64,000 nucleotides of DNA from Nymphaea colorata. Lineage: Eukaryota; Streptophyta; Magnoliopsida; Nymphaeales; Nymphaeaceae. The notes below the pieces were generated by a model. It saw only the letters and a list, made by a program, of their open reading frames with translations, was not told the origin of the DNA and did no database searches. The stretch lies in assembly GCF_008831285.2 (NCBI RefSeq), contig NC_045150.1, forward strand, positions 16,677,362 through 16,741,361, given 5' to 3'. The position numbers were made by a program, and so were the translations under genes. Of this stretch, positions 1 through 13,965 are shown one piece after another (position 1 is the first letter of the stretch; each line of letters starts with the position of its first letter).

Positions 1-1461
1 CAAATCGGACAAACCACGAGGGATCTCACCATGAAACGGTATGGATGGAAAGATAATTAAAAAATGAAGAGTTCTAGAGTCAACACATCACCAGATTCGC
101 AGGGAATCCCAAGATAGAGCCAGATCTTGGGTCGCAGCGGTGACAGGCGGCGAAACTCGAAAATCGCCGCCGATTTCCACCAGATTGCGTCCGGGATCTC
201 TCACGCCACCATCCACCGTCGGATCTTCACGAAACTTGGTGCCTTGAAGCGCACAGATGTTAGAAAGAGAATGGCACCGGAGTTGTGATGATCTGACGGT
301 CGGATCTCCGGGAAAGTCGCCGGAAACAGGAAGAGGTTGGCGGCGGAGCTTGTCCGGAACCAGCCGGCGTGTTCTTGCTTTTCCGGCGTCGATTCTCCAC
401 CAAATCCAAAAGTTCCAAAAGCAAACTTGTAGCTGACTTCGAGGGCAATGCCGTGGAAGCAAAAGCCCCAAAAGATCTCGCCGATTTGGAGTCCGATCGA
501 GGAGAAAGAAGCGTCGACTTGCTGAGGCCTGCACGCTTTCTATTCTACCCGAAACTTCTCCTTATCGCAGAAATCTGTCGTTGACGAAGACCAAAGGCTA
601 GAATGGTCATCTAGACGCGTTCTCCTTGGGCTCGCCAAGCCCACCCTCTCGGTTTGGTCGTGATCACCAAAGCGGCGATGGGTTCGCAGTTCGTGTGAGT
701 TGGGGACGACGACGGAGGTTGAAGAGCCCGCCGGTTCTTCAAACCTGTGAGCTCCCGGTAAAGAAACACTAGAGGAGGTTGAGAAGAGGGGAAGATCACC
801 GCCGTGATCTTCGGTTTCAGAGAAAGAGCTTCAACAAGCCCTCGGGTGAAGAGGAGTTGCAGACGAGAGGAGGAAGAAGGAGGCGGCGCCTGTAGACGTT
901 TCTCTCATTCAAAAACATTACTCAAAATCCATTACATAACTTACCTTAGCACTGTAGCATTATCTATTTATACTGTAGCGCTTACCGGGACGATCTAAGT
1001 CTAGTCCCGGAACGGCGCATGAACCGGGTCGATACACCAACGTATCGAGCTAAACTCTTAGAACTATGAACCGGTTTCAGAAAACCAATTCGTTACAAAA
1101 ATCGAGCCGTCTCGGTCCGTCTCAGTCACTGAACCGGCTCGGTCAAATGGAACGAACTGGGCTCGGTGGTGCTGAGATGGGCTCGGGGGATAACCTCCCT
1201 AGCCTTTCCGAAGGCATCTAGAACACGAACCGTAGCCTCACAATGGATCTTGGCAGGGGCTGGGCAAGCCTGTCGACAGAAAATAACCTCCCTGTGATTT
1301 TCGACAGGGGCTAGACGGTGACTACGGCAATCCTGCGTCGCTCGGCGGTCTCGCCCTTGCCCGGCTGGCCTTTCGGCATTAGGCCTGGCACGCGGCGGCA
1401 CCCTGTCTTGGCTGGCCAGGCAGCATCGTCTCCTCTGCGGCCGACGCTGTCGGCCGTCTGT
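1..1461 (-). repeat. Array monomer 1 (left-truncated by window edge)
   Basis: Partial monomer with its TATA box at 965-972. About 190 bp is missing near 1135, between two TCGGTC motifs, which removes the block carrying the GTGGATC/GATCCAC palindrome. The GC-rich block near 1340-1440 is also shortened. Confidence 0.85.
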
Positions 1462-3534
1462 CCAGCAGTCGTTCGAGGGTTTTGGCTGCGAGCGAACGAC
1501 GTCTACCAGGAAGTGGCAGTGATGTCCAGCTGATTCTCGTCGATCCGTTGCTGTTCAGAGGGCACCATCACGCTCAGAGGAAGGATGAACACCACGGAGA
1601 TGAAGCACGACGCCGTGGAAGCTCAGTTAGTCGAGGAGGAGACCACCCGAACTTGGATTACACAGTTTTTGGAAACAGGTGACACGCCAGACCTTTGCTG
1701 CTTCAAAAAATCCCCAAAATTTGTAGGGAGCTCGAAAAATGCTGAAATTTGGCTGAGAGGAATCCAACATATAGGGGATTAGACGCCCCAAAAATGGAGG
1801 CCAACCGAGCATTGCAGGTCCAAGTCGTTGAGCCCTGAAGTTCGTCAGAAAATCTTCGTCGCCCAGGAACAGCGTTTCTGTTTTCTCAGCAGAATCCGAC
1901 CTTCCGAACTTCAAATCGGACAAACCACGAGGAATCTCGCCATGAAACGGTATGGATAGAAAGAAAATTAAAAAACGAAGAGTTCTAGAGTCAAAACATC
2001 ACCAGATTCGCAGGGAATCCCAAGATAGAGCCGGATCTTGGGTCGCAGCGGTGACAGGCGGCGAAACTCGGAAATCACCGCCGATTTCCACCACATTTCG
2101 TCCGGGATCTCTCATGCCGCCATCCACCGTCGGATCTTCACAAAACTTGATAGGTTCAAGCACACGGATGTTAGGAAGAGAATGGCGCCGGAGTTGTGAT
2201 GATCTGACGGTCGGATCTCCGGGAAAGTCACCGGAAACAGGAAGAGGTTGGCGGCGGAGCTTGTCAGGAACTTGTAGCTGACTTCGAGGGGAATGCCGTG
2301 GAAGCAAAAGCCCCAAAAGATCTCGCCGATTTGGAGTCCGATCGAGGAGAAAGAAGCGTCGACTTGCTGAGCCCTGCATGCTTTCTATTATGCCTGAAGC
2401 TTCTCCTTATCGCAGAAATCTGTCGTTGAGGAAGACCAGAAGCTAGAACGGTCATCTAGACGCGTTCTCTTTGGCTTGCCAAGCCCATCCTCTCGGTTTG
2501 GTCGTGATCTCCAAAGCGGCGATGGGTTCGCAGTTCGTGTGAGTTGAGGACGACGACGGAGGTTGAAGAGCCCGCCGGTTCTTCAAACCTGTGAGCTCCC
2601 GGTAGAGAAACAGTAGAGGTGGTTTAGAAGAGGGGAAGATCAACGCCGTGATCTTCGGTTTCAGAGAAAGAGCTTCAACAAGCCCTCGGGTGAAGAGGAG
2701 TTGCAGACGAGAGGAGGAAGAAGGAGGCGGCGCCTGAAGACGCTTCTCTCATTCAAAAACGCGCCTGAAGACGCTTCTCTCATTCAAAAACATTAATCAA
2801 AATCGATTGCATAACTTACCATGGCACTGTAGCATTATCTATTTATACTGTAGCGCTAACCGGGACGGTCTAAGTCTCGTCCCAGGTCGGCGCATGAACC
2901 GGGTCGATACACCAAGGTATCGAGCTAAACTCCTAGAACTAGGAACCGGTTTCAGAAAACCGATTCGTTACAAAAATCGAGCCGTCTCAGTCACTGAACC
3001 GGTTCGGCCTGAAGGGTGGATCCTGATCCACGGATCTGCTCTGTCGCTCTTGCTCCAGTACCCACTCCGATTCTGACTGAATCTGGATCAACTGTTCGGG
3101 TCTGGATCTCCTGTATCGAATCCATCGTCAAACCTGGTCCGCTGCGCACCTCTGGTCAAACCTGTCTGGGCTCTGGTCAACGGATCGTTGGGCTCGGTCA
3201 AATGGAACGAACTGGGCTCGGGGGATAACCTCCCTAGGCTTTCTGAAGGCATGTAGAACACAAACCGTAGCCTCACAATGAATCTCGGCAGGGGCTGGGC
3301 AAGCCTGTCTGTAGAAAATATCCTCCCTGTGATTTCCGACATGGACTAGACGGCGACTGCGGCAATCCTGCATCGCCCGGCGGAGCTTGGCGCTCGTCCT
3401 GCGCGCGGCAGCGCCTGCTGCGGCCCGCTCGGCGGTGTCGCCCTTGCCCGGCACCCTGTCTTGGCTTGCCAGGCAGCATCGTCTGCCCTGCTCGGCGCAT
3501 GTCTCCTCTGCGGCCGACGCTGTCGGCCGTCTGT
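1462..3534 (-). repeat. Array monomer 2
   Basis: 2073 bp, TATA box at 2840-2847. It lacks about 66 bp near 2272 that other copies have. It carries an exact 31 bp tandem duplication (2730-2760 and 2761-2791) just downstream of the TATA box on the minus strand. Confidence 0.88.
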
Positions 3535-5608
3535 CCAGCAGTTGTTCGAGGGTTTTGGCTGCGAGCGAACGACGTCTACCAGGAAGTGGCAGTGATGTCC
3601 AGCTGATTCTCGTCGATTCGTTGCTGTTCAGAGGGCACCAGCACGCTCAGAGGAAGGATGAACACCAGGGAGATGAAGCACGACTCTGTGGAAGCTCAGT
3701 TCGTCGAGGAGAAGACCACCCGAACTTGGATTACACAGTTTCTGGAAACAGGTGACCCGCCAGACCTTTGCTGCTTCAAAAAATCCAAAAATTCGTAGGG
3801 AGCTCCAAAAATGCTGAAATTTGGCTGAGAAGAAGCCAACATCTAGGGGATTAGACGCGCCAAAAATGGAGGCCAACCGAGCAATGCAGGTCCAAGTCAT
3901 TGAGTCCTGAAGTTCGTTAGAAAATCTGCGTCGCCCAGGAACAGCGTTTCTGTTTTCTCAGCAGAATCCGACCTTTCGAACTTCAAATCGGACAAACCAC
4001 GAGGAATCTCGCCATGAAACGGTATGGATAGAAAGATAATTAAAAAACGAAGAGTTCTAGAGTCAAAACATCACCAGATTCACAGGGAATCCCAAGATAG
4101 AGCCGGATCTTGGGTCGCAGCGGTGACAGGCGGCGAAACTCGGAAATCACCGCTGATTTCCACCAGATTCTGTCCGGGATCTCTCACGCAGCCATCCACC
4201 GCCGGATCTTCTCAAATCTTGGTGGGTTGAAGCGCGCGGATGTTAGGAAGAGAATGGCACCGGAGTTGTGATGATCTGACGGTCGGATCTTCGGGAAAGT
4301 CGCAGGAAACAGGAAGAGGTCGGCGCGGAGCTTGTCAGGAACCAGCCGGTGTGTTCTTGCTTTTCCGGCGTCGAATCTCCACCAAATCCAATAGTTCCAA
4401 AAGCAAACTTGTAGCTGACTTCGAGGGAAATGCCGTGGAAGCAAAAGCCTCAAAAGATCTCGCCGATTTGGAGTCCGATCGAGGAGAAAGAAGCGTCGAC
4501 TTGCTGAGCCCTGCACGCTTTCTATTCTGCCCGAAACTTCTCCTTATCGCAGAAATCTGTCGTTGAGGAAGACCAGAAGCTAGAACGGTCGTCTAGACGC
4601 GTTCTCCTTGGCTCGCCAAGCCCACCCTCTCGGTTTGGTCGTGGTCACCAAACCGGCGATGGGTTCGCAGTTCGTGTGAGTTGGGGACGACGACGGAGGT
4701 TGAAGAGCCCGCCGGTTCTTCAAACCTGTGAGATCCCGGTAGAGAAACACTAGAGGAGGTTGAGAAGAAGGGAAGATCAACGCCGTGATTTTTGGTTTTA
4801 GAGAAAGAGCTCCAACAAGCCGTCGGGTGAAGAGGAGTTGCAGACGAGAGGAGGAAGAAGGAGGCGGCGCCTGAAGACGCTTCTCTCAATAAAAAACATT
4901 ACTCAAAATCCAATACATAACTTACCCTGGCACCGTAGCATTATATATTTATACTGTAGCGCTTACCGGGACGGTATAAGTCTCGTCCCGGGTTGGCGCA
5001 TGAACGGGTCGATACACCAACGTATCGAGCTAAACTCCTAGAATGAGGAACCGGTTTCAGGAAACCGATTCGTTACAAAAATTGAGCCGTCTCGGTCCGT
5101 CTCAGTCACTGAATCGGTTCGGTCTGAAGGGTGGATCCTGATCCACGGATCTGCTCTGTCACTCCTGCTCCAGGACCCGCTCCGAATCTGACTGAATCTG
5201 GATCAACTGTTCGGGTCTGGATCTCCTGTATCGAATCCATGGTCAAACCTGGCCCGCTGCGCACCTCTGGTCAAACCTGTCTAGGCTTTGGTCAACGGAC
5301 CGCTGGGCTCGGTCAAATGGAACGAACTGGGCTTGGTGGTGCAGAGAAGGGCTCGGGGGATAACCTCCCTAGCCTTTTTGAAGGCATCTAGAACACGAAC
5401 CGTAGCCTCACAATGAATCTCGGCAGGGGCTGGGCAAGCCTGTCGGCAGAAAATAACCTCCCTGTGATTTTCGACAGGGGCTAGACGGCGACTGCGGCAA
5501 TCCTGCGTCGCCTGGCGCGCGGCGGCACCCTGTCTTGGCTGGCCAGGCAGCATCGTCTGCCCTGCTCGGCGCATGTCTCCTCTGCGGCCGACGGTGTCGG
5601 CCGTCTGT
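3535..5608 (-). repeat. Array monomer 3
   Basis: 2074 bp, TATA box at 4946-4953. The GC-rich block near 5510-5530 has lost most of its length compared with neighbours such as monomer 4. Confidence 0.88.
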
Positions 5609-7624
5609 CCAGCAGTTGTTCGAGGGTTTTGGATGCGAGCGAACGACGTCTACCAGGAAGTGGCAGTGATGTCCAGCTGATTCTCGTCGATCCGTTGCTG
5701 TTCAGATTGCACCAGCACGCTCAGAGGAAGGATGAACACCAGGGAGATAAAGCACGACGCCGTGGAAGCTCAGTTCGTCGAGGAGAAGACCACCCGAACT
5801 TGGATTACACAGTTTCTGGAAACAGGTGACCCGCCAGGACCTTTGCTGCTTCAAAAAATATCCAAAATTCGTAGGGAGCTCAAAAAATGCTGAAATTTGG
5901 CTGAGAGGAAGCCAACATCTAGGGGATTAGATGCCCCAAAAATGGAAGCAAACCGAGCAATGCAGGTCCAAGTTCATTCACAGGGAATCCCAAGATAGAG
6001 CCGGATCTTGGGTCGCAGCGGTGACAGGCGGCGGAACTCGGAAATCGCCGCCGATTTCTGCCAGATTCCGTCCGGGATCTCTCACGCCGCCATCCACAGT
6101 GGAATCTTCACGAAACTTGGTGGGTAGAAGCGCACGGATGTTAGGAAGAGAATGACAATGGAGTTGTGATGATCTAACGGTCGGATCTCCGGGAAAGTCG
6201 CCGGAAACAGGAAGAGGTCGGCCGCGGAGCTTGTCAGGAACCAGCCGGCGTGTTCTTGCTTTTCCGGCGTCGATTCTCCACCAAATCCGAAAGTTCCAAA
6301 AGCAAACTTGTAGCTGACTTCGAGAGGAATGCCGTGGAAACAAAAGCCCTAAAAGATCTCGCCGATTTGGAGTCCGATCGAGGAGAAAGAAGCGTCGACT
6401 TGCCGAGGGCTGCACGCTTTCTATTTTGCCCGAAACTTCTCCTTATCGCAGAAATCTGTCGTTGAGGAAGACCAGAAGCTAAAACGGTCGTCTAGACGCG
6501 TTCTCCTTGGCTCGCCAAGCCCACCCTCTCGGTTTGGTCGTGATCACCAAACCGGCGATGGGTTCGCAGTTCGTGTGAGTTGGGGACGACGACGGAGGTT
6601 GAAGAGCCCGCCGGTTCTTCAAACCTGTGAGCTCATGGTTCAGAAACAGTAGAGGAGGTTGAGAAGAGGGGAAGATCACCGCCGTGATTTTCGGTTTCAG
6701 AGAAAGAGCTTCAACAAGCCCTCGGGTGAAGAGGAGTTGCAGACGAGAGGAGGAAGAAGGAGGCGGCGCCTGAAGACGCTTCTCTCATTCAAAAACATTA
6801 CTCAAAATCCATTACATAACTTACCCTAGCACTGTAGCATTATCTATTTATACTGTAGCGCTTAACGGGACGGTCTAAGTCTCGTCCCGGGTCGGCGCAT
6901 GAACCGGGTCGATACACCAACGTATCAAGCTAAACTCCTAGAACTAGGAACCGGTTTCAGAAAACCGATTCGTTACAAAAATCGAGCCGTCTCTGTCCGT
7001 CTCAGTCACTGAACCGGTTCGGTCTGAATGGTGGATCCTGATCCACGGATCTGCTCTGTCGCTCCTGCTCCAGGACTGCTCTGAATTTGACTGAATCTGG
7101 ATCAACTATTCGGGTCTGGATCTCCTGTATCGAATCCATGGTCAAACCTGGTCCGCTGCGCACCTCTAGTCAAACCTGTCTCGGCTCTGGTCAACGGACC
7201 GCTGGGGTCGGTCAAATGGAACGAACTGGGCTCGGTGGTGCTGAGATGGGCTCGGGGGATAACCTCCCTAGCCTTTCTCAAGGCATTTAGAACAAGAACC
7301 GTAGCCTCACAATGAATCTCGGCTGGGGCTGGGCAAGCCTGTCGGCAGAAAATAACCTCCCTGTGATTTTCGACAGGGGCTAGACGGTGACTACGGCAAT
7401 CCTGCGTCGCTCGGCGGAGCTCGGCGCTCGTCCTGCGCGCGGCAGCGCCTGGCTCGGCCCGCTCGGCGGTCTTGCCCTTGCCAAGCTGGCCTGTCGGCAT
7501 CCGGCGTGCGGCAGCGCTCGGCGCGGCCTGGCGCGCGGCGGCACCATGTCTTGGCTGGCCAGGCAGAATCGTCTGCCCTGCTCGGCGCATGTCTCCGCTA
7601 CGGCCGACGATGTCGGCCGTCTGT
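5609..7624 (-). repeat. Array monomer 4
   Basis: 2016 bp, TATA box at 6845-6852. By comparison with monomer 5 it has a 178 bp deletion at about 5975, which removes the otherwise conserved landmark AATTAAAAAACGAAGAG. Confidence 0.88.
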
Positions 7625-9702
7625 CCAGCAGTTGTTCGAGGGTTTTGGCTGCGAGCGAACGACATCTACCAGGAAGTGGCAGTGATGTCCAGCTGATTCT
7701 CGTCGATCCGTTGCTGAACACCAGGGAGAAGACCACCCGAACTTGGATTACACAGTTTCTGGAAACAGGTGACCCGCCAAACCTTTGCTGCTTCAAAAAA
7801 TCTCCAAAATTCGTAGGGAGCTCAAAAAATGCTGAAATTTGGCTGAGAGGAAGCCAACATCTAGGGGATTGGACGCCCCAAAAATGGAAGCAAACCGAGC
7901 AATGCAGGTCCAAGTTGTCGAGCCCTGAAGTTCGTTGCAAAATCTGCATCGCCCATGAACAGCGTTTCTGTTTTCTCAGCAGAATCCCACCTTCCGAACT
8001 TCAAATCGGACAAACCACGAGGAATCTCGCCATGAAACGGTATGGATGGAAATATAATTAAAAAACGAAGAGTTCTAGAGTCAAAACATCACCAGATTCG
8101 CAGGGAATCCCAAGATAGAGCCGGATCTTGGGTCGCAGCGGTGACAGGCGGCGAAACTCGGAAATCGCCGCCGATTTCCGCCAGATTCCGTCCGGGATCT
8201 CTCACGCGGCCATCCACAGTTGAATCTTCGCGAAACTTGGTGGGTTGAAGCGCACAGATGTTAGGAAGAGAATGGCATCGGAGTTGTGATGATCTGACGG
8301 TCGGATCTCCGGAAAAATCGCCGGAAACAGAAAGAGGTCGGCGGTGGAGCTTCTCAGGAACCAGCCGGCGTGTTCTTGCTTTTCCGTCGTCGATTCTCCA
8401 CCAAATCCGAAAGTTCCAAAAGAAAACATGTAGCTGACTTCGAGGGGAATGCCGTGGAAGCAAAAGCCCTAAAAGATCTCACCGATTTGGAGTCCGATCG
8501 AGGAGAAAGAAGCGTCGACTTGCTGAGGCTTGCACGCTTTCTATTCTGCCCGAAACTTCTCCTTGTCGCATAAATCTGTCGTGAGGAAGACCAGAAGCTA
8601 GAACGGTCGTCTAGACGCGTTCTCCTTGGCTCGCCAAGCCCACCCTCTCGGTTTGGTCGTGATCACCAAACCGGTGATGGGTTTGCAGTTCGTGTGAGTT
8701 GGGGACGACGACGGAGGTTGAAGAGCCCGCCGGTTATTCAAACCTGTGAGCTCCCGGTAGAGAAACACTAGAGGAGGTTGAGAAGAGGGGAAGATCACCG
8801 CCGTGATCTTCGGTTTCAGAGAAAGAGCTTCAACAAGCCCTCGGGTGAAGAGGAGTTGCTAATGAGAGGAGGAGTAAGGAGGCGCGGTGCCTGAAGACGC
8901 TTCTATCATTTAAAAACATTACTCAAAATCCATTACATAACTTACCCTAGCACTGTAGCATTATCTATTTATACTATAGCGCTTACTGCGGCGGTCTAAG
9001 TCTCGTCCCGGGTCGGTGCATGAACCGAGTCGATACACCAACGTATTGAGCTAAACTCCTAGAACTAGGAACCAGTTTCAGAAAACCGATTCGTTACAAA
9101 AATCGAGCCGTCTCGATCCGTCTCAGTCACTGAACCGGTTCGGTCTGAAGGGTGGATCCTGATCCACGGATCTGCTCTGTCGCTCCTGCTCCAGGACCTG
9201 CTCCGAATCTGACTGAATCTGGATCAACTGTTCGGGTCTGGATCTCCTGTATCGAATCCATGGTCAAACCTGGTCCACTGCGCACCTCTGGTCAAACCTG
9301 TCTGGGCTCTGGTCAACGGACCGCTGGGCTCGGTCAAATGAAACGAACTGGGCTCGGTGGTGCTGAAATGGGCTCGGGGGATAACCTCCCTAACCTTTCT
9401 CAAGGCATCTAGAACACGAACCGTAGCCTCACAATGAATCTCGGCAGGGGCTAGACAAGCCTGTCGGCAGAAAATAACCTCCCTGTGATTTTCGACAGGG
9501 GCTAGACGGTGACTACGGCAATCCTGCGTCGCCCGGCGCAGCTCGGCGCTCATCCTGCGCGCGGCAGCGCCTGGCGCGGCCCGCTCGGCGGTCTCGCCCT
9601 TGCCCGGCTGGCCTGTCGGCATCCGGCGTGCGGCAGCGCTCGGCGCGGCGGCACCCTGTCTTGGCTGGCCAGGCAGCATCGTCTGCCCTGCTCGGCGCCT
9701 GT
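7625..9702 (-). repeat. Array monomer 5
   Basis: 2078 bp, TATA box at 8966-8973. It has the shared 39 bp deletion between GGAG repeats near 7730, plus a private loss of about 34 bp just before it. Its right end near 9700 is shortened by loss of the segment just before the junction motif. Confidence 0.88.
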
Positions 9703-11802
9703 CCAGCAGTCGTTCGAGGGTTTTGGCTGCGAGCGAACGACGTTTACCAGGAAGAGGCAGTGATGTCCAGCTGATTCTCGTCGATCCGTTGCTGTTCAGA
9801 GGGCACCAGCACGCTCAGAGGAAGGATGAACACCAGGGAGAAGACCACCCGAACTTGGATTACACAGTTTCTGGAAACAGGTGACCTGTCAGACCTTTGC
9901 TGCTTCAAAAAATTCTCAAAATTCGTAGGGAGCTCAAAAAATGCTGAAATTTGGCTGAGAGGAAGCCAACATCTAGGGGATTAGACGCCCCAAAAATGGA
10001 AGCAAACCGAGCAATGCAGGTCCAAGTCGTTGAGCCCTGAAGCTCATCGCAAAATCTACGTCGCCCAGGAACAGCGTTTCTGTTTTCTCAGTAGAATCCG
10101 ACCTTCCGAACTTCAAATCGGACAAACCACGAGGAATCTCGCCATGAAACTGTACGGATGGAAAGATAATTAAAAAACGAAGAGTTCTAGAATTGAAACA
10201 TCACCAGATTCGCAGAGAATCCCAAGATAGAGCCGGATCTTGGGTCGCAGCGGTGACAGGCGGCGAAACTCAGAAATCGCCGCCGATTTCCGCTAGATTC
10301 CGTCTGGGATCTCTCACGCAGCCATTGGTGGGTTGAAGCGCATGGATGTTAGGAAGAGAATGGCATCGGAGTTGTGATGATCTGACGGTCGGATCTCCGG
10401 GAAAGTCGCCGGAAACAGAAAGAGGTCGGCGGCGGAGCTTGTCAGGAACCAGCCGGCGTGTTCTTGCTTTTCCGGCGTCGATTCTCCACCAAATCCGAAA
10501 GTTCCAAAAGCAAACTTGTAGCTGACTTCAAGGGGAATGCCGTGGAAGCAAAAGCCCTAAAAGATCTTGCCGATTTGGAGTCCGATAGAGGAGAAAGAAC
10601 CGTCGACTTGCTGAGGCCTGCACGCTTTCTATTCTGCCCGAAACTTTTCCTTATCGCAGAAATCTGTCGTTGAGGAAGACCAGAAGCTAGAACGGTCGTC
10701 TAGACGCATTCTCCTTGGCTCGCCAAGCCCACCCTCTCGGTTTGGTCGTGATCACCAAACCGGCGATGGGTTCGCAGTTCGTGTGAGTTGGGGACGACGA
10801 CGGAGGTTGAAGAGCCCGCCGGTTCTTCAAACCTGTGAGCTCCCGGTAGAGAAACACTAGAGGAGGTTGAGAAGAGGGGAAGATCACCGCCGTGATCTTC
10901 GGTTTCAGAGAAAGAGCTTCAACAAGCCCTCGGGTGAAGAGGAGTTGCAGACGAGAGGAGGAGGAAGGAGGCGCGGCGCCTGAAGACGCTTCTCTCATTC
11001 AAAAACATTAATCAAAATCGATTACATAATTTACCCTGGCACAGTAGCATTATCTATTTATACTGTAGCGCTAACCGGGAAGGTCTAAGTCTCGTCCCGG
11101 GTCGGCGCATGAATCGGGTCGATACACCAAGGTATCGAGCTAAACTCCTAGAACTAGGAACCGGTTTCAGAAAACCGATTCGTTACAAAAATCGAGCCGT
11201 CTCGGTCCGTCTCAGTCACTGAACCGGTTCGGTCTGAAGGGTGGATCCTGATCCACGTATCTGCTCTGTCGCTCCTGCTCCAGGACCTGCTCTGAATCTG
11301 ACTGAATCTGGATCAACTGTTCGGGTCTGGATATCCTGTATCGAATCCATGGTCAAACCTGGTCCGCTGCGCGCCTCTGGTCAAACCTGTCTGGGCTCTG
11401 GTCAACGGACCGTAGGGCTTGGTCAAATGGAACGAACTGGGCTCGGGGGATAACCTCCCTAGCCTTTCTGAATGCATCTAGAACACGAACCGTAGCCTCA
11501 CAATGAATCTCGGCAGGGGCTGGGCAAGCCTGTCGGCAGAAAATAACCTCCCTGTGATTTTCGATAGGGGCTACACGGCGACTGCGGCAATCCTGGTCGC
11601 CCGGCGGAGCTCGGCGCTCGTCCTGCGAGCGGCAGCGCCTGGCGCGGCCCGCTCGGCGTTCTCGCCCTTGCCCGGCTGGCCTGTCGGCATCCGGCGTGCG
11701 GCAGCGCTCGGCGTGGTGGCACCCTGTCTTGGCTGGCCAGGCAGCATCGTCTGCCCTGCTCGGCGCATGTCTCCTCTGCGACCGACGCTGTCGGCCGTCT
11801 GT
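9703..11802 (-). repeat. Array monomer 6
   Basis: 2100 bp, TATA box at 11055-11062. It has the shared 39 bp deletion near 9838 and a private deletion of about 24 bp near 10325. Its TATA-proximal sequence (the TTAATCAAAATCGATTAC variant) matches monomer 7 rather than monomer 5. Confidence 0.88.
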
Positions 11803-13965
11803 CCAGTAGTTGTTCGAGGGTTTTGGCTGCGAGCGAACGACGTCTATCAGGAAGTGGCAGTGATGTCCAGCTGATTCTCGTCGATCCGTTGCTGTTCAGA
11901 GGGCACCAGCACGCTCAGAGGAAGGATGAACACCAGGGAGATGAAGCACGACGCCGTGGAAGCTCAGTTCGTCGAGGAGAAGACCACCCGAACTTGGATT
12001 ACACAGTTTCTGGAAACAGGTGACTCGCCAGACCTTTGCTGCTTCAAAAAATCTCCAAAATTCGTAGGGAGCTCAAAAAATGCTGAAATTTGGCTGAGAG
12101 GAAGCCAACATCAAGGGGATTAGACGCCCCAAAAATGGAAGCAAACCGAGCAGTGCAGGTCCAAGTCGTTGAGCCCTGAAGTTCATCGGAAAATCTGCGT
12201 CGCCCAGGAACAGCGTTTCTGTTTTCTCAGTAGAATCCGACCTTCCGAACTTCAAATCGGACAAACCACGAAGAATCTCGCCATGAAACGGTATGGATGG
12301 AAAGATAATTAAAAAAAGATGAGTTCTAGAGTCAAAACATCACCAGATTCGTAGGGAATCGCAAGATAGAGCCGGATCTTGGGTCGCAGCGGTGACAGGC
12401 GGCGGAACTCGGAAATCGCCGCCGATTTCCGCCAGATTCCGTTCGGGATCTCTCACGCCGCCATCCACAGTCGAATCTTCGTGAAACTTGGTGGGTAAAA
12501 GCGCACGGATGTTAGGAAGAGAATGACATCGGAGTTGTTATGATTTGACGGTCGGATCTCTGGGAAAGTCGCCGGAAACAGGAAGAGGTCGGTTTGGAGC
12601 TTGTTAGGAACCAGCCGGCATGTTCTTGCTTTTCCGGCGTCGATTCTCCACCAAATCCGAAAGTTCCAAAAGCAAACTTGTAGCTGACTTCGAGGGGAAT
12701 GTCGTGGAAGTAAAAACCATAAAAGATCTCGCCAATTTGGAGTCCGATCGAGGAGAAAGAAGCGTCGACTTGCTGAGGCCTGCACGCTTTCTATTCTGCC
12801 CGAAACTTCTCCTTATCGCAGAAATCTGTCGTTGAGGAAGACCAGAAGCTAGAACGGTCGTCTAGACGCGTTCTCCTTGGCTCCCCAAGCCCACCCTCTC
12901 GGTTTGGTCGTGATCACCAAACCGGCGATGGGTTCACAGTTCGTGTGAGTTGGGGACGACGACGGAGGTTGAAGAGCCCGCCGGTTCTTCAAACCTGTGA
13001 GCTCCCGGTAGAGAAACACTAGAGGAGGTTGAGAAGAGGGGAAGATCACTGCCGTGATCTTCGGTTTCAGAGAAAGAGCTTCAACAAGCCCTCGGGTGAA
13101 GAGGAGTTGCAGACGAGAGGAGGAGGAAGGAGGCGCGGCGCCTGAAGACGCTTCTCTCATTCAAAAACATTAATCAAAATCGATTACATAATTTACCCTG
13201 GCACAGTAGCATTATCTATTTATACTGTAGCGCTAACCGGGAAGGTCTAAGTCTCGTCCCGGGTTGGCGCATGAATCGGGTCGATACACCAAGGTATCGA
13301 GCTAAACTCCTAGAACTAGGAACCGGTTTCAGAAAACCGATTCGTTACAAAAATCGAGCCGTCTCGGTCCGTCTCAGTCACTGAACCGGTTCGGTCTGAA
13401 GGGTGGATCCTGATCCACGTATCTGCTCTGTCGCTCCTGCTCCAGGACCTGCTCTGAATCTGACTGAATCTGGATCAACTGTTCGGGTCTGGATCTCCTG
13501 TATCGAATCCATGGTCAAACCTGGTCCGCTGCGCGCCTCTGGTCAAACCTGTCTGGGCTCTGGTCAACGGACCGCTGGGCTCGGTCAAATGGAATGAACT
13601 GGGCTCGGGGGATGACCTCCCTAGCCTTTCTGAAGGCATCTAGAACACGAACCGTAGCCTCACAATGAATCTCGGCAGGGGCTGGGCAAGCCTATCGGCA
13701 GAAAATAACCTCCCTGTGATTTTCGACAGGGGCTAGACGGCGACTGCGGCAATCCTGCGTCGCCCGGCGGAGCTCGGCGCTCGTCCTACGAGCGGCAGCG
13801 CCTGGCGCGGCCCGCTCGGCGTTCTCGCCCTTGCCCGGCTGGCCTGTCGGCATCCGGCGTGCGGCAGCGCTCGGCGTGGTGGCACCCTGTCTTGGCTGGC
13901 CAGGCAGCATCGTCTGCCCTGCTCGACGCATGTCTCCTCTGCGGCCGACGCTGTCGGCCGTCTGT
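11803..13965 (-). repeat. Array monomer 7
   Basis: 2163 bp, TATA box at 13217-13224. It is strikingly similar to monomer 8. Both share private variants such as AAAAAAAGATGAGTTCTAG, GGAATCGCAAGATAG and CAACATCAAGGGG. Confidence 0.9.

Noticed and set aside
88-534. Recurrent minus-strand frame of about 148 codons (also at 1999-2379, 5978-6415, 18870-19316, 29611-30057 and others)
   Set aside because: It recurs because the monomer recurs. Stops and deletions fall at different places in each copy, no domain is recognisable, and the sequence lies downstream of an LTR TATA box as leader-type sequence.
7102-7665. Long GC-rich minus-strand frames of up to 187 codons in the monomers
   Set aside because: The frames are Ala/Arg/Gly/Pro-rich in a GC-rich block with few stop codons on either strand. 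Both strands are open, and lengths vary with indels that are not multiples of three.
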